The notes under the pieces: generated by a model
Database searches by the model: none
What the model was told of the DNA's origin: nothing
What the model saw: the letters and a program-made list of their open reading frames with translations, nothing else
NCBI GenBank assembly: GCA_016933695.1
Contig: JAFGAL010000001.1
Location: 1-64,000 of the forward strand
Direction of reading: 5' to 3'
DNA from: Candidatus Zixiibacteriota bacterium
Lineage (GTDB): Bacteria > Zixibacteria > MSB-5A5 > GN15 > PGXB01
DNA length: 64,000 nucleotides
Shown: one piece after another, positions 52,839 to 61,778 of the stretch
How the letters are laid out: the number at the start of each line of letters is the position of its first letter
How positions within the stretch are numbered: position 1 is the first letter of the stretch
Position numbers and translations under genes: made by a program

Positions 52839-54086
52839 ATGCGGTTTTCGATCATATACAACGTGTTCATGCGGGATTTCAACAAACAACGCAAGCGCAT
52901 GCTGTTGACGCTGGTGGCGATCTTGTGGGGGACGCTATCGATCATGTTGCTGTTGGCGTACGGCGAGGGGCTCAAGACCCAGTTTGTGCGCGGAAGCAGT
53001 GGGATGGGCGAAGGCATCGTGATTCTCTGGGGCGGCCAGACCTCGATGGCATACAAAGGATTCGGTCTGGGCCGACATATCCCTCTGGTGGAAGACGATA
53101 TCGAGTATCTGAAACAGAATGTTCCCGAGATTCGCGACGTGGCCGGCGAGTATATCCGCTGGGGCGCGGAGGTCAAGCATAAGGAGATGATTCTCTCCGA
53201 GCGCATTAACGGTGTTTTCCCGGTGTATCGTGATCTGCGCAATATGATCCCGGAGATGGGCGGGCGGATGATCAACGATCTGGATATCGAGCATAAACGG
53301 CGGGTGGCATTCATCGGCGACGCGGTGAAGGTCCGGCTGTTCGGCACTGAAGATGCCTTGAATAAAACCATCTACATCGAATCCCTGCCGTTCACGGTCG
53401 TCGGCGTGATGAAACATAAAACGCAAATGAATAGTTACCAGGGGGCGGACGAGGATGTGATCGTCATTCCGGCCTCGACCTTTGTCACCGTCTTCGGTGA
53501 TCCCTGGCTGGACAATATCGTGTACGCGCCCAAAGATCCGAATCAGTCGGAATATGTCGAACGCCGGGTCACCGAAGTCATGGCCGGCAAGAAGAAATTT
53601 CATCCGGATGACGAAAGCGCGCTGGGATTCTGGGATGTGATCCAGTCACTGAAAACCACCCGCAACATGATGCTCGGCATTGAAATCTTTCTCGGGATTA
53701 TGGGCGGGCTGACCCTGCTTATCGCAAGTGTCGGGGTGGCCAATATCATGTACGTTTCGATCAAGGAGCGGACGCGGGAGATCGGTGTTAAGATGGCGAT
53801 CGGGGCGCGGCGTTCGTATATCGTGATGCAGTTTTTAATCGAAGCACTGGGGATCACGTTTTTCGGGGGATTCATCGGAATGTCGATATCTTACATTTTG
53901 ACCGAGGTGTTCAAGATGATCCCGATCGAATCCGACATTTTCGAGTTCATGGGCAGACCGACCGTGTCACTGGAGATCGGTCTGGTGGTGGTGGCCATTC
54001 TGGGAGTCATGGGGTTTTTGTCGGGGTTGTTTCCCGCAATGAAGGCGGCGTCGGTCAATCCGGTCGATGCCCTGAGACACGAATAA
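52839..54086 (+). CDS. ABC transporter permease, MacB/FtsX family (2)
   Basis: 415 residues, same architecture as its neighbour: N-terminal helix (KRMLLTLVAILWGTLSIMLL), periplasmic domain, three C-terminal helices with SIKERTREIGVKMAIGARRS before the last ones, the coupling region. GAGGA lies five bases before the ATG. Separated from the first permease by seven bases. Confidence 0.93.
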   Translation: MRFSIIYNVFMRDFNKQRKRMLLTLVAILWGTLSIMLLLAYGEGLKTQFVRGSSGMGEGIVILWGGQTSMAYKGFGLGRHIPLVEDDIEYLKQNVPEIRDVAGEYIRWGAEVKHKEMILSERINGVFPVYRDLRNMIPEMGGRMINDLDIEHKRRVAFIGDAVKVRLFGTEDALNKTIYIESLPFTVVGVMKHKTQMNSYQGADEDVIVIPASTFVTVFGDPWLDNIVYAPKDPNQSEYVERRVTEVMAGKKKFHPDDESALGFWDVIQSLKTTRNMMLGIEIFLGIMGGLTLLIASVGVANIMYVSIKERTREIGVKMAIGARRSYIVMQFLIEALGITFFGGFIGMSISYILTEVFKMIPIESDIFEFMGRPTVSLEIGLVVVAILGVMGFLSGLFPAMKAASVNPVDALRHE

Positions 54087-54105
54087 ACCGAAGCGAACAG
54101 GGTGT

Positions 54106-54792
54106 ATGATGATTAACATGTCGCAGATTACAAAGGTGTACAACACCGGCAACGTCGCCTTCGAAGCGCTTCGCGGGATCGATCTCGACGTTGCGGACAA
54201 TGAATATATCGCCATCGTCGGGCCGTCCGGATCGGGCAAATCAACGCTGATGAACCTGATGGGGTGTCTCGACACACCGTCGTCGGGCAAGTACGAACTT
54301 GAGGGACATCGGGTGGATGCGCTGACCGCGAACCAGCTGGCCGAGATTCGCAATACCAAGGTCGGATTCGTATTTCAGGCGTTCAACCTTCTCCCCTATG
54401 CCAGCGCCTATGAAAATGTCGAACTGCCGCTGTTGTTCGCGGGGATGCGCGCCAGGGAACGAAGGATGCGGGTAATGGAACTGCTGAACCGGGTCGGGCT
54501 GGGCGACAAGATTGCCAACAAGCCGACCGAAATGTCCGGCGGCGAAATGCAGAGAACCGCGATTGCACGCGCGCTGGCCAACCGGCCGAAACTGATTCTG
54601 GCCGATGAGCCAACGGGTAACCTGGATACCAAGTCCGGTGCGGAAATCATCAGGATTTTCGACGAACTCTGGGAAACCGGGCATACGGTTATTGTCATCA
54701 CCCACGACATAAACATCGCCAATCACTGCAAGCGTGTTATCAAGCTCAAAGACGGGATGATCTTCAACGGCATCGGGGCGCGAGTGAATTGA
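54106..54792 (+). CDS. ABC transporter ATPase, MacB/LolD type
   Basis: 228 residues. Walker A GPSGSGKST (39-47), signature MSGGEMQR, Walker B LILADEPTG, His switch THD. Energises the two preceding permeases. Two ATGs stand in tandem at 54106 and 54109, with AGGG upstream. Substrate is unknown: a lipid, peptide or drug. Confidence 0.95.
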   Translation: MMINMSQITKVYNTGNVAFEALRGIDLDVADNEYIAIVGPSGSGKSTLMNLMGCLDTPSSGKYELEGHRVDALTANQLAEIRNTKVGFVFQAFNLLPYASAYENVELPLLFAGMRARERRMRVMELLNRVGLGDKIANKPTEMSGGEMQRTAIARALANRPKLILADEPTGNLDTKSGAEIIRIFDELWETGHTVIVITHDINIANHCKRVIKLKDGMIFNGIGARVN

Positions 54793-54831
54793 TCGCGTGA
54801 CGGGCACCCCATTCGCCGTAAAAAGTAAAGC

Positions 54832-54860
54832 TTGCGTTGACACTATAAATACGGTAGTAT
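54832..54860 (+). promoter_or_regulatory. weak promoter adjacent to the membrane protein start
   Basis: TTGCGT, 17-base spacer, TAGTAT, with the ATG at 54867, about where transcription should start. A better TTGACA (54837-54842) has no suitably placed -10 box. Confidence 0.3.
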
Positions 54861-54866
54861 CCGTTT

Positions 54867-55751
54867 ATGGATTACGGGAAACTGGTAAACCACGCCTTCG
54901 AGTTATCCTGGAAACATAAGATTCTGTGGATTCTGGGTTTTTTCGCTTCGACGTTTTTCTTCAGCGGCAGTGGTCTCGATGAACAAATCAAAAGTCGCCC
55001 CTGGGAGCACTGGACCGAGTTGCAACTGGCGATTCTGGTTCTCGCGGTAAGCGCGATCGTCATTATCGGTCTGTTCTTATTCATCATGCAGTTGATCTCG
55101 GTGGCGGGGCTGATCGAAGCGGTGGTGCGTATCGAAAACGGCCAGGCGTATAAGCTGGGCGAGATGTTCAAAGTCGGCGCCAGACATTTCTGGCGATATC
55201 TGGGACTGTTCTGCCTGTTTTTCCTGGTCACGGGGTCGAGTATTATCCTGCTGGTCGGCATTATCGTGCTGGGATTTGTTTTTCTGCATTGGTATGGTCT
55301 GATCATTCTGGTGCTTCTCCTGCCGATTCTGTTCGCGGTGATCTTTTTCTTCGGGAATATGTACTCACTGGCGCAGAGAGAAATCGTGGCGGGTGGTTTG
55401 CCGGTTTTCGATGCGGTCAGCGAGGCATATCGCCTGATCACCCGTCATCTCGGACCGAATATCATCATGTTCTTTATCACGTTTTTCCTGGGGATCGGCA
55501 TCATGCTGGTCGGGGTGTTGTTATTGGCGGCGTTTGCGATTCCCGTTCTGCTGGTCGCAACGGTATCGACCGCGGCGCTGATCGTGTCACTGGTTATTGC
55601 AATTCCGGTGTTTCTGGCACTAGCCATCATGATCGAAGGGTGTCTGGGAACGTTTTTCAATGCCTTGTTCACGTTGTTTTATCTGGAACTGCGCAAGCTG
55701 ACGCCGCGCACGATGCCGACTGTCGATTCGACGCCGTCGGCACAAGCATAG
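54867..55751 (+). CDS. multi-pass membrane protein of unknown function
   Basis: 294 residues with about six hydrophobic segments. The pattern (ELSWKHKILWILGFFASTFF; LGEMFKVGARHFWRYLGLFC; DAVSEAYRLITRH) recalls DUF975 and the membrane domain of glycerophosphodiester phosphodiesterases. No enzymatic motif. It ends with a Thr/Ser/Pro-rich tail. No Shine-Dalgarno sequence. Confidence 0.8.
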   Translation: MDYGKLVNHAFELSWKHKILWILGFFASTFFFSGSGLDEQIKSRPWEHWTELQLAILVLAVSAIVIIGLFLFIMQLISVAGLIEAVVRIENGQAYKLGEMFKVGARHFWRYLGLFCLFFLVTGSSIILLVGIIVLGFVFLHWYGLIILVLLLPILFAVIFFFGNMYSLAQREIVAGGLPVFDAVSEAYRLITRHLGPNIIMFFITFFLGIGIMLVGVLLLAAFAIPVLLVATVSTAALIVSLVIAIPVFLALAIMIEGCLGTFFNALFTLFYLELRKLTPRTMPTVDSTPSAQA

Positions 55752-55807
55752 TTCTCCAACGATATTTGTCTTGCTTTTCATGTCATTTCTTCGCAGATTT
55801 AGCGGCA

Positions 55808-56962
55808 ATGAAGCAGTTGCAGTACATGGCGATGATCTTCTGTCTGCTGTGCCTGTCGCCGGCGGCACAGGAAACCATCGGGGATTATCTACCGTCGCCG
55901 GATACCGCCGGATCGATATCCGACAGTATCAGCTGGCGCGACACTTTGCCGCTGAATCCTGATCCGCCGGTGGTCTTGTTCGAAACCGGCAATTATTATC
56001 TGCTTCGTTCTTTCTATCCCGATTATTATGCCAGTGATTATCGAATCAAACGCGATCTGCGACAGATAATCCGCGGCGACAGCAGTCTGTATACGCAATG
56101 GGACAGTATCGGCGTGACGGCGCTGGGATTGATCGAGATGTTTTCGGGGATTCGGTGGGAGGAACGCATTCTGACCGTACACCCGGTAAAATACCTGCCG
56201 GTGGACGGTATGGCCGAACCACTGGTCATCCCGATGGAGGGAATCAAACGCCGGGATTATACTGAGGCGGCCCCGCGCGGGATTTATCGCCAGGTGAATC
56301 TGATCAAGCAATTGGCGGCGCGAAACCTGCTTCAGTACCGTCACGGCGGATACCGCGACGTGTATTTCGCGGGGCATCCATTAATGGAAGGCGGCATTTA
56401 CCGGTTTGATGTCATGTCGCTGTGTATTGCGGTAAAATGCGCCGAATTGCTCTTCCCCGCCGACAGTCTCGACGCGATATACTCCTCCGATTCCTGGAAG
56501 CGGCACAATCCCGGATGGGAGCTGTTCCGTCGGAATTTCCGTGATACCTGGGAATTGACCGCCGATTCGACGTTGTATTACTATGTCAAACGAGAGCCGT
56601 ATCATTCGCCGCTGGTGGCGCTGACGGTGCCGCCCCGGGTGCGGCGCACGAGCGAAAACGAGGTTCCCCGGCAGGAGCAGGTCCGTCTGGGTGCGGGCGG
56701 AGGCCGGCTGGGCTTTTCGGTCATTCGCGACGAGAAGGGCTATCTGGAAGTGGTCGATATCGACTCGACCGGTCTGGCATATGCCAACGGCCTGATGGTA
56801 GGCGACAAAATCCGGCGGGTGAACGGCGAATACGCCCGCAATGCCCGCGAACTGATGGGCCGCATTCTCGACAAACTCGATACCGAGGGAGTGTATCTCA
56901 TTGCCATTCGGGACAATGAAGAAATCGGACTGCTGTTATTGCCGCTTCAGGAAGAATACTGA
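55808..56962 (+). CDS. secreted PDZ domain protein
   Basis: 384 residues from the ATG at 55808; the frame is open upstream but only within the previous gene. Signal peptide (MKQLQYMAMIFCLLCLSPAA), then an unrecognised domain of about 260 residues rich in Tyr and Asp, then a PDZ domain near residues 300-384 (GGRLGFSVIRDEKGYLEVVD; GLAYANGLMVGDKIRRVNGE). PDZ modules in the periplasm usually bind protein C-termini; no protease motif is seen here. Confidence 0.82.
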   Translation: MKQLQYMAMIFCLLCLSPAAQETIGDYLPSPDTAGSISDSISWRDTLPLNPDPPVVLFETGNYYLLRSFYPDYYASDYRIKRDLRQIIRGDSSLYTQWDSIGVTALGLIEMFSGIRWEERILTVHPVKYLPVDGMAEPLVIPMEGIKRRDYTEAAPRGIYRQVNLIKQLAARNLLQYRHGGYRDVYFAGHPLMEGGIYRFDVMSLCIAVKCAELLFPADSLDAIYSSDSWKRHNPGWELFRRNFRDTWELTADSTLYYYVKREPYHSPLVALTVPPRVRRTSENEVPRQEQVRLGAGGGRLGFSVIRDEKGYLEVVDIDSTGLAYANGLMVGDKIRRVNGEYARNARELMGRILDKLDTEGVYLIAIRDNEEIGLLLLPLQEEY

Positions 56963-56990
56963 TCTTTTTGTAACTGTCTCATGATCAAAC

Positions 56991-57019
56991 TTGACATTGC
57001 GACCCTCTCAAAATATATT
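56991..57019 (+). promoter_or_regulatory. strong sigma70-type promoter for nptA
   Basis: TTGACA (56991-56996), 17-base spacer, TATATT (57014-57019). Transcription should start about seven bases before the ATG at 57033, leaving no room for a ribosome binding site. Confidence 0.75.
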
Positions 57020-57032
57020 GGGCGCAATTTGC

Positions 57033-58196
57033 ATGTCCAGATTGGAAGAACAATTGAATAAAGAGGCGGTCGACCAAAGGTCGGCGTTTTTACAGGTCCC
57101 TCCGCTTCACAGCCGCCGTGAGATGGTGCTGGCGGTACTCAGGCCGCTCGGTCTGTTGTTTTTCCTGTATTTATTCATCATGTCCATCTGTCTGCTCGGT
57201 GATGCGTTCAAGCTGTTCGGCAAAGAGTTCGCGGAATCGCTGTTGGAATCGACTGCGCATCCGATCGTCGGGCTATTCATCGGGATTCTGGCCACGTCGA
57301 TCATTCAATCTTCATCGACGACCACGTCCATCGTGGTCGGCATGGTGGCGGGCGGGCTGTTGTCAATCGAAGGCGCGATCCCCATTGTGATGGGCGCGAA
57401 TATCGGGACTACGGTCACCAACACGATCGTCTCACTGACGCATTTTTCCAACACATCGGAATACAAGCGGGCGTTTTCCGGAGCGATCGTGCATGATATT
57501 TTCAATGTGCTGACAGTGATAGTGTTGCTGCCGCTGCAGATTTTTACCAATTTTCTGGGCCGGATTGCGCTGTTTATCGAACAGATTCTGGAAAACGCGG
57601 GCGGGCTGAAATTCGCATCGCCGATCAAGACCATAACCAAGCCGGTGACCACGATTATCATCGACCTGCTCAACGGCAACGGATGGATAACCGCGATCCT
57701 GGCAATTGTGCTCCTGTTTATCGCCCTGCGGTATATGGTCAAGATTCTCAAATCGCTGGTGCTTTCGCGGGTCGAGGGATTTTTCAACCGGTATATTTTC
57801 AAAACGACGTTTCGCGCCCTGATGCTGGGGTTGATTGTCACCGCTCTGGTCCAGTCCTCGTCGATTACCACCTCGATCGTGGTGCCGCTGGTGGGTGCGG
57901 GGGTGCTGACGATCCGTCAGGTGTATCCGTTCACTCTGGGAGCGAATGTCGGAACGACCATAACGGCGATTCTGGCGGCACTGGTAACGTCGCAAAGCGC
58001 GGCGCTGGCGGTGGCGCTGGCCCATCTTTGTTTCAATGTATGCGGTATCGTGATATTCCTGCCACTGGCGAAAATACCGATCCGGCTGGCCGAAAAGACG
58101 GCAACGGTCATTGACAAATCACGATTTGTGCCGATTGTGTTTATATTGTTGCTATTTTTCGTAATCCCTCTTAGTTTGATTTATCTGTTGAGGTGA
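57033..58196 (+). CDS. nptA: Na/phosphate cotransporter (NptA/YjbB family)
   Basis: 387 residues from the ATG at 57033. Two inverted repeats each carry the QSSS motif (IIQSSSTTTSIVVGMVAGG and LVQSSSITTSIVVPLVGAG), typical of SLC34-like Na/Pi transporters, with about eight membrane segments. GANIGTT and GANVGTT follow each. The separate PhoU-like gene behind it replaces the PhoU domain fused in YjbB. A strong promoter immediately precedes it. Confidence 0.94.
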   Translation: MSRLEEQLNKEAVDQRSAFLQVPPLHSRREMVLAVLRPLGLLFFLYLFIMSICLLGDAFKLFGKEFAESLLESTAHPIVGLFIGILATSIIQSSSTTTSIVVGMVAGGLLSIEGAIPIVMGANIGTTVTNTIVSLTHFSNTSEYKRAFSGAIVHDIFNVLTVIVLLPLQIFTNFLGRIALFIEQILENAGGLKFASPIKTITKPVTTIIIDLLNGNGWITAILAIVLLFIALRYMVKILKSLVLSRVEGFFNRYIFKTTFRALMLGLIVTALVQSSSITTSIVVPLVGAGVLTIRQVYPFTLGANVGTTITAILAALVTSQSAALAVALAHLCFNVCGIVIFLPLAKIPIRLAEKTATVIDKSRFVPIVFILLLFFVIPLSLIYLLR

Positions 58197-58202
58197 CCGG
58201 TC

Positions 58203-58868
58203 ATGTTTGAAGAATTACTAAAGCTGTTCAAAAAAGAAAATCTCTTGGATCAAGCCTTCAGGACGACGGTGAAAATGCTGGAGTCCGACGAGGAGATGTT
58301 CGAGGCATCGGTCAATTCCCTGCGGCGGCAGAATACTTCCGATCTGCCGTTTGACATCTATGAAAAGGACAAGCAGATTAACCAGTTCGAGCGTGATGTT
58401 CGCCGCAATGTCCTGACGCATATGACGGTATCGGACAAAAAAAACGTCAGTGCGGGACTGGTGCTGATTTCGATCGTTATCGATGTCGAGCGCATCGGGG
58501 ATTACACCAAGAATATCGCGGAGCTGGCATCGGAACACCGCAAGAAACTCCATGGCGGTATTTTCGAAGCCGATCTGGTCGAAATCGAAAAGACGGTGCA
58601 GAAGCGGTTCAAGGATCTCACCCGTGCCCTGATAGAAAAAGACGTGGTCACGGCGCGGCAGATCATGAATTCGCACAAGGACCTGTCTTCGATGTCGGAC
58701 CGGGCGCTGGCGGGAATCATCGCCGAGCAGGACAAGGCGCTTCCGGTGGGAAGCGCGGTTGTGCTGGCGCTGTATTTCAGATATCTCAAGCGCATCGCCT
58801 CGCATCTGACCAATATTGCCAGTTCCGTTGTGAATCCTTTCCCGCGAATCGGTTTTCGCGAAGAATAG
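58203..58868 (+). CDS. PhoU family protein
   Basis: 221 residues, helical, two PhoU repeats (FERDVRRNVLTHMTVSDKKN; IVIDVERIGDYTKNIAELAS). PhoU proteins regulate phosphate uptake and bind metal clusters through ExxxD-type motifs. It starts six bases after nptA and most likely regulates that transporter. GAGG precedes the ATG. Confidence 0.92.
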   Translation: MFEELLKLFKKENLLDQAFRTTVKMLESDEEMFEASVNSLRRQNTSDLPFDIYEKDKQINQFERDVRRNVLTHMTVSDKKNVSAGLVLISIVIDVERIGDYTKNIAELASEHRKKLHGGIFEADLVEIEKTVQKRFKDLTRALIEKDVVTARQIMNSHKDLSSMSDRALAGIIAEQDKALPVGSAVVLALYFRYLKRIASHLTNIASSVVNPFPRIGFREE

Positions 58869-58975
58869 GCATTTCCACCGGCCGGGGCATCACCCCATTT
58901 CAATGCCACAGCCACATTCGTGTGACAGGTTTGCCGATTGACGTCGGGAACCGAGGGTGTTGCTCCGTGGTTTTC

Positions 58976-59004
58976 TTGACAAAGATGTGCGACACACGTA
59001 TATT
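58976..59004 (+). promoter_or_regulatory. strong promoter for the terC gene
   Basis: TTGACA (58976-58981), 17-base spacer, TATATT (58999-59004), same hexamers as the nptA promoter. The ATG at 59014 would lie about three bases after the start of transcription. Confidence 0.75.
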
Positions 59005-59013
59005 CGGAGTCTG

Positions 59014-59994
59014 ATGGAAACGCTGACAGAACTGCTCACCCATAAATTCGTTCTCTGGGGCGGATTCAATCTTCTTGTCCTGTTCATGCTGGCGCTCGAC
59101 CTGGGGATTTTTCATCGCAAAGATCATCGCATCTCGATGAAGGAAAGCATTGTCTGGAGTATCATCTGGGTGGTGGTGGCGCTGGTGTTCAACGTGATCG
59201 TGTATTTCTGGCGCGGCTCGGAAGTGGCTCTGCAGTTTTTCACGGGGTATCTGATCGAGCGGTCGCTGAGTATCGACAATATTTTCGTGTTTATTTTGAT
59301 CTTCAGTTATTTCGGCGTCGCGGAAAAATACCAGTACAAAGTGCTGTTCTGGGGGATATTGGGCGCGCTGATTCTTCGCGGTATCTTTATCGCCCTCGGC
59401 GCGATATTAATCGCGCAGTTTCACTGGATTCTGTATATTTTCGGTGCGTTTCTGATTTACGCCGGAGTCAAGATGGCGTTTGCGGAGGACAGGAAAATCG
59501 AACCGGAGAAAAATCCGTTTTTAAAACTGCTTCGCAAGATGATCACGATTACGCCGGACTATCGCGACGGGCATTTCTTCGTGAAGGAAAATGCCAAACG
59601 GCTCGCCACGCCGCTGTTCGTGGTGCTGGTGGTGGTGGAAAGCACCGATCTGGTATTCGCGCTGGATTCGATCCCGGCGATATTCGCGATCACGCAGGAT
59701 CCGTTTATTATTTACTCGTCGAATGTGTTCGCCATTCTCGGTTTACGGGCGCTGTATTTCGCGATGGCGGCATTGATGGATATGTTTTACTACCTGAAAT
59801 ACGCCTTGGGACTGATCCTGTCATTTGTCGGGGTCAAAATGCTGATCTCATCGTTTGTTAAAATCCCGATCGGGCTGGCGCTGGGTGTGATTATCGGTGT
59901 GCTGGTGATCGCCGTTATTATATCCATTGTCAAACCGCCCAAAAAGAAAAAAGAGGCACTTCCGATACCGGAATCGGCCCCCAAGACCAATTAG
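59014..59994 (+). CDS. TerC family membrane protein
   Basis: 326 residues from the ATG at 59014; the frame opens earlier but overlaps the promoter. Nine or so membrane segments, with family motifs ALDLGIFHRK, GYLIERSLSIDNIFVF and ESTDLVFALDSIPAIFAI with charged residues within the membrane. TerC/Alx proteins handle Mn2+ efflux and membrane protein metalation. The C-terminus is a Lys/Pro tail (KPPKKKKEA). Confidence 0.94.
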   Translation: METLTELLTHKFVLWGGFNLLVLFMLALDLGIFHRKDHRISMKESIVWSIIWVVVALVFNVIVYFWRGSEVALQFFTGYLIERSLSIDNIFVFILIFSYFGVAEKYQYKVLFWGILGALILRGIFIALGAILIAQFHWILYIFGAFLIYAGVKMAFAEDRKIEPEKNPFLKLLRKMITITPDYRDGHFFVKENAKRLATPLFVVLVVVESTDLVFALDSIPAIFAITQDPFIIYSSNVFAILGLRALYFAMAALMDMFYYLKYALGLILSFVGVKMLISSFVKIPIGLALGVIIGVLVIAVIISIVKPPKKKKEALPIPESAPKTN

Positions 59995-60120
59995 GCATTC
60001 TTTTCACATATTGAATTCAATTGACGTTAAAAGTGTATAAACCGAGAAGATAGGGAGGAATCAGCTCACGTGCGGTGAATAACATGTGTATAGGCTGTTG
60101 ATATTCATCTGGATCCGGTT

Positions 60121-61026
60121 TCAGCCCCGGATTATCATGTTCGCGATGTCTTTGCGAAGCAGAATGCCGATCAGTTTGGTGCCCTCGGTAACAAACACCC
60201 GTCGAAGGTCTTTGAAAATCATCATCCCTGCCACTTCCACGATGCGCGTATTCAGCGAGGCGATTTCATGGTCTTTGGTATAGACCTGCTCAACGGTCAG
60301 CTTGTCCTCCTGTTTGAGCAGTTCCTCAAACGGTTCGGTTTCGCGGGAATAGGTTAAATTGGAAATCAGCGTTTTATAGTCCGGCAGGACGGCCTGGATC
60401 AAATTGCGGTCGGTGATCTGCCCCAGGAGATTGCCGTCGTCGTCGATCACCGCCAGCGCCGAGAGACGGTTTTTGAACATGATATTGGCGACCATTTTCA
60501 GCGAGTGGTTGGGGGTAACGGTGGCGACATCGCGGCGCATGATGTCCTTGACGGTTAGTTCCTTTTCGACCATCACGCCGCTGTTCCAGATCACCTCGAT
60601 CACATCGGCCTTGCTGGCGGTATTGGCGAGTTTTTCCAGATTCCCCTCGGTCCGGGCGAAAGAGGCGAATGCCGACAAGGTTTGCAGATACAGCCGGGAG
60701 ATATGCGACGGAGTCAACAGGAGCACGACCACATTCAGCGGGACATCATCGCGCGTACGGTCCACCAGCCCCGAGCGGGAAATGCCGACCAGCACGTACA
60801 TGTCGTCGACTTCATCGGTCCGGGCATGAGGAAACGCGAACCCGCGTCCGTAGGAGGTGTCCTCGATCTCCTCGCGCTCCATGACCAGCTCTTTGATTTT
60901 GGTGATATTGATACCGGGCTTGTCGTTTTGGAGCAGTTTCAGAAGAATGTCGATCGCGGCCTCCTTGGTGGTGGCCGGAAGGTTCTCGACGATATACTCT
61001 TCCTTGAGCATATTAGCAAGACGCAT
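60121..61026 (-). CDS. PTS EIIA-like domain fused to CBS pair
   Basis: 301 residues. Residues 1-148 form a PTS EIIA type 2 (nitrogen) domain with His67 in FAFPHART, the phosphorylated residue. CBS domains at about 158-215 and 240-298 follow (IMRRDVATVTPNHSLKMVAN). CBS pairs bind adenine nucleotides. No PTS EI or HPr is in the window. Probably a sensor linking phosphorylation state and nucleotide levels. AGAGGA precedes the ATG, which overlaps the DUF502 gene by 14 bases. Confidence 0.92.
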   Translation of the reverse strand: MRLANMLKEEYIVENLPATTKEAAIDILLKLLQNDKPGINITKIKELVMEREEIEDTSYGRGFAFPHARTDEVDDMYVLVGISRSGLVDRTRDDVPLNVVVLLLTPSHISRLYLQTLSAFASFARTEGNLEKLANTASKADVIEVIWNSGVMVEKELTVKDIMRRDVATVTPNHSLKMVANIMFKNRLSALAVIDDDGNLLGQITDRNLIQAVLPDYKTLISNLTYSRETEPFEELLKQEDKLTVEQVYTKDHEIASLNTRIVEVAGMMIFKDLRRVFVTEGTKLIGILLRKDIANMIIRG

Positions 61027-61708
61027 TGTGTTCCTCTTCTTCCTCGGTTACCCTGTTCTCAACCGTCCTGATCAACGGCGGCGCGACAATTGCACCGGAG
61101 ACAATCAGTTTTATAGCTTCCTCCACGGAAATGTCAAGAGGAATGACATCATTTTCCGGGACAAATATAACCAATCCCGAAACCGGTGTCGGGGTTGACG
61201 GGACAAAGACCCCGACGAGGCGGCGGATGTTTCCGTCTCCCTGTTGCAGTTTGAAGCGGTTGGTGGCGAATCCCATGGCATATGCGCCGCGCCGGGGATA
61301 TTCAAACATCACGACCTGCTTGAACGATTTTGTCTGCGGGATAGTGATGGCTTCGATCAGTTGTTTGGCGGCCAGGTAGAAGACGCGGATGATCGGGGTC
61401 CGGGTCAGCAGGCGGTCGCCGTAGCGAAAAAGTCGATCACCGATAAATCCCCGGGTGAAAAAGCCGGCCAGAATGATAATGAGAACGGTGATGGCGATAC
61501 CGAGACCGGGGACATGATACCCGAGGGTGCGCTGGACGATCGGCTGGAGAATGCCGTCGATGCTTTCAAACAGAAAGCGCAGGACGACATAGGTCAGAAT
61601 CAGGGGAACCACAACCAGCACCCCCGAAACGAACTGACGCCGTATGATGTCCTTTATCAGTTTAAACACCGACATTGTCCAGCCATCCCATTGTACATAA
61701 TCGGCCAT
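61013..61708 (-). CDS. DUF502 membrane protein
   Basis: 231 residues from the ATG at 61708; a TTG three codons earlier and an ATG at 61675 are alternatives. Two membrane segments (SGVLVVVPLILTYVVLRFLF; LGIAITVLIIILAGFFTRGF), then the DUF502 signature (RTPIIRVFYLAAKQLIEA; YPRRGAYAMGFATN; VPSTPTPVSG). Acidic tail EEEEEHNASC. No Shine-Dalgarno sequence; a GATAAT hexamer is eight bases upstream of the ATG. Confidence 0.92.
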   Translation of the reverse strand: MADYVQWDGWTMSVFKLIKDIIRRQFVSGVLVVVPLILTYVVLRFLFESIDGILQPIVQRTLGYHVPGLGIAITVLIIILAGFFTRGFIGDRLFRYGDRLLTRTPIIRVFYLAAKQLIEAITIPQTKSFKQVVMFEYPRRGAYAMGFATNRFKLQQGDGNIRRLVGVFVPSTPTPVSGLVIFVPENDVIPLDISVEEAIKLIVSGAIVAPPLIRTVENRVTEEEEEHNASC

Positions 61709-61778
61709 TGTGACCAATTATCCAGCACAGACAAGATCTTCTACAGGTAAAAAGTAATCGTGAAACAATCCCTGTCAA

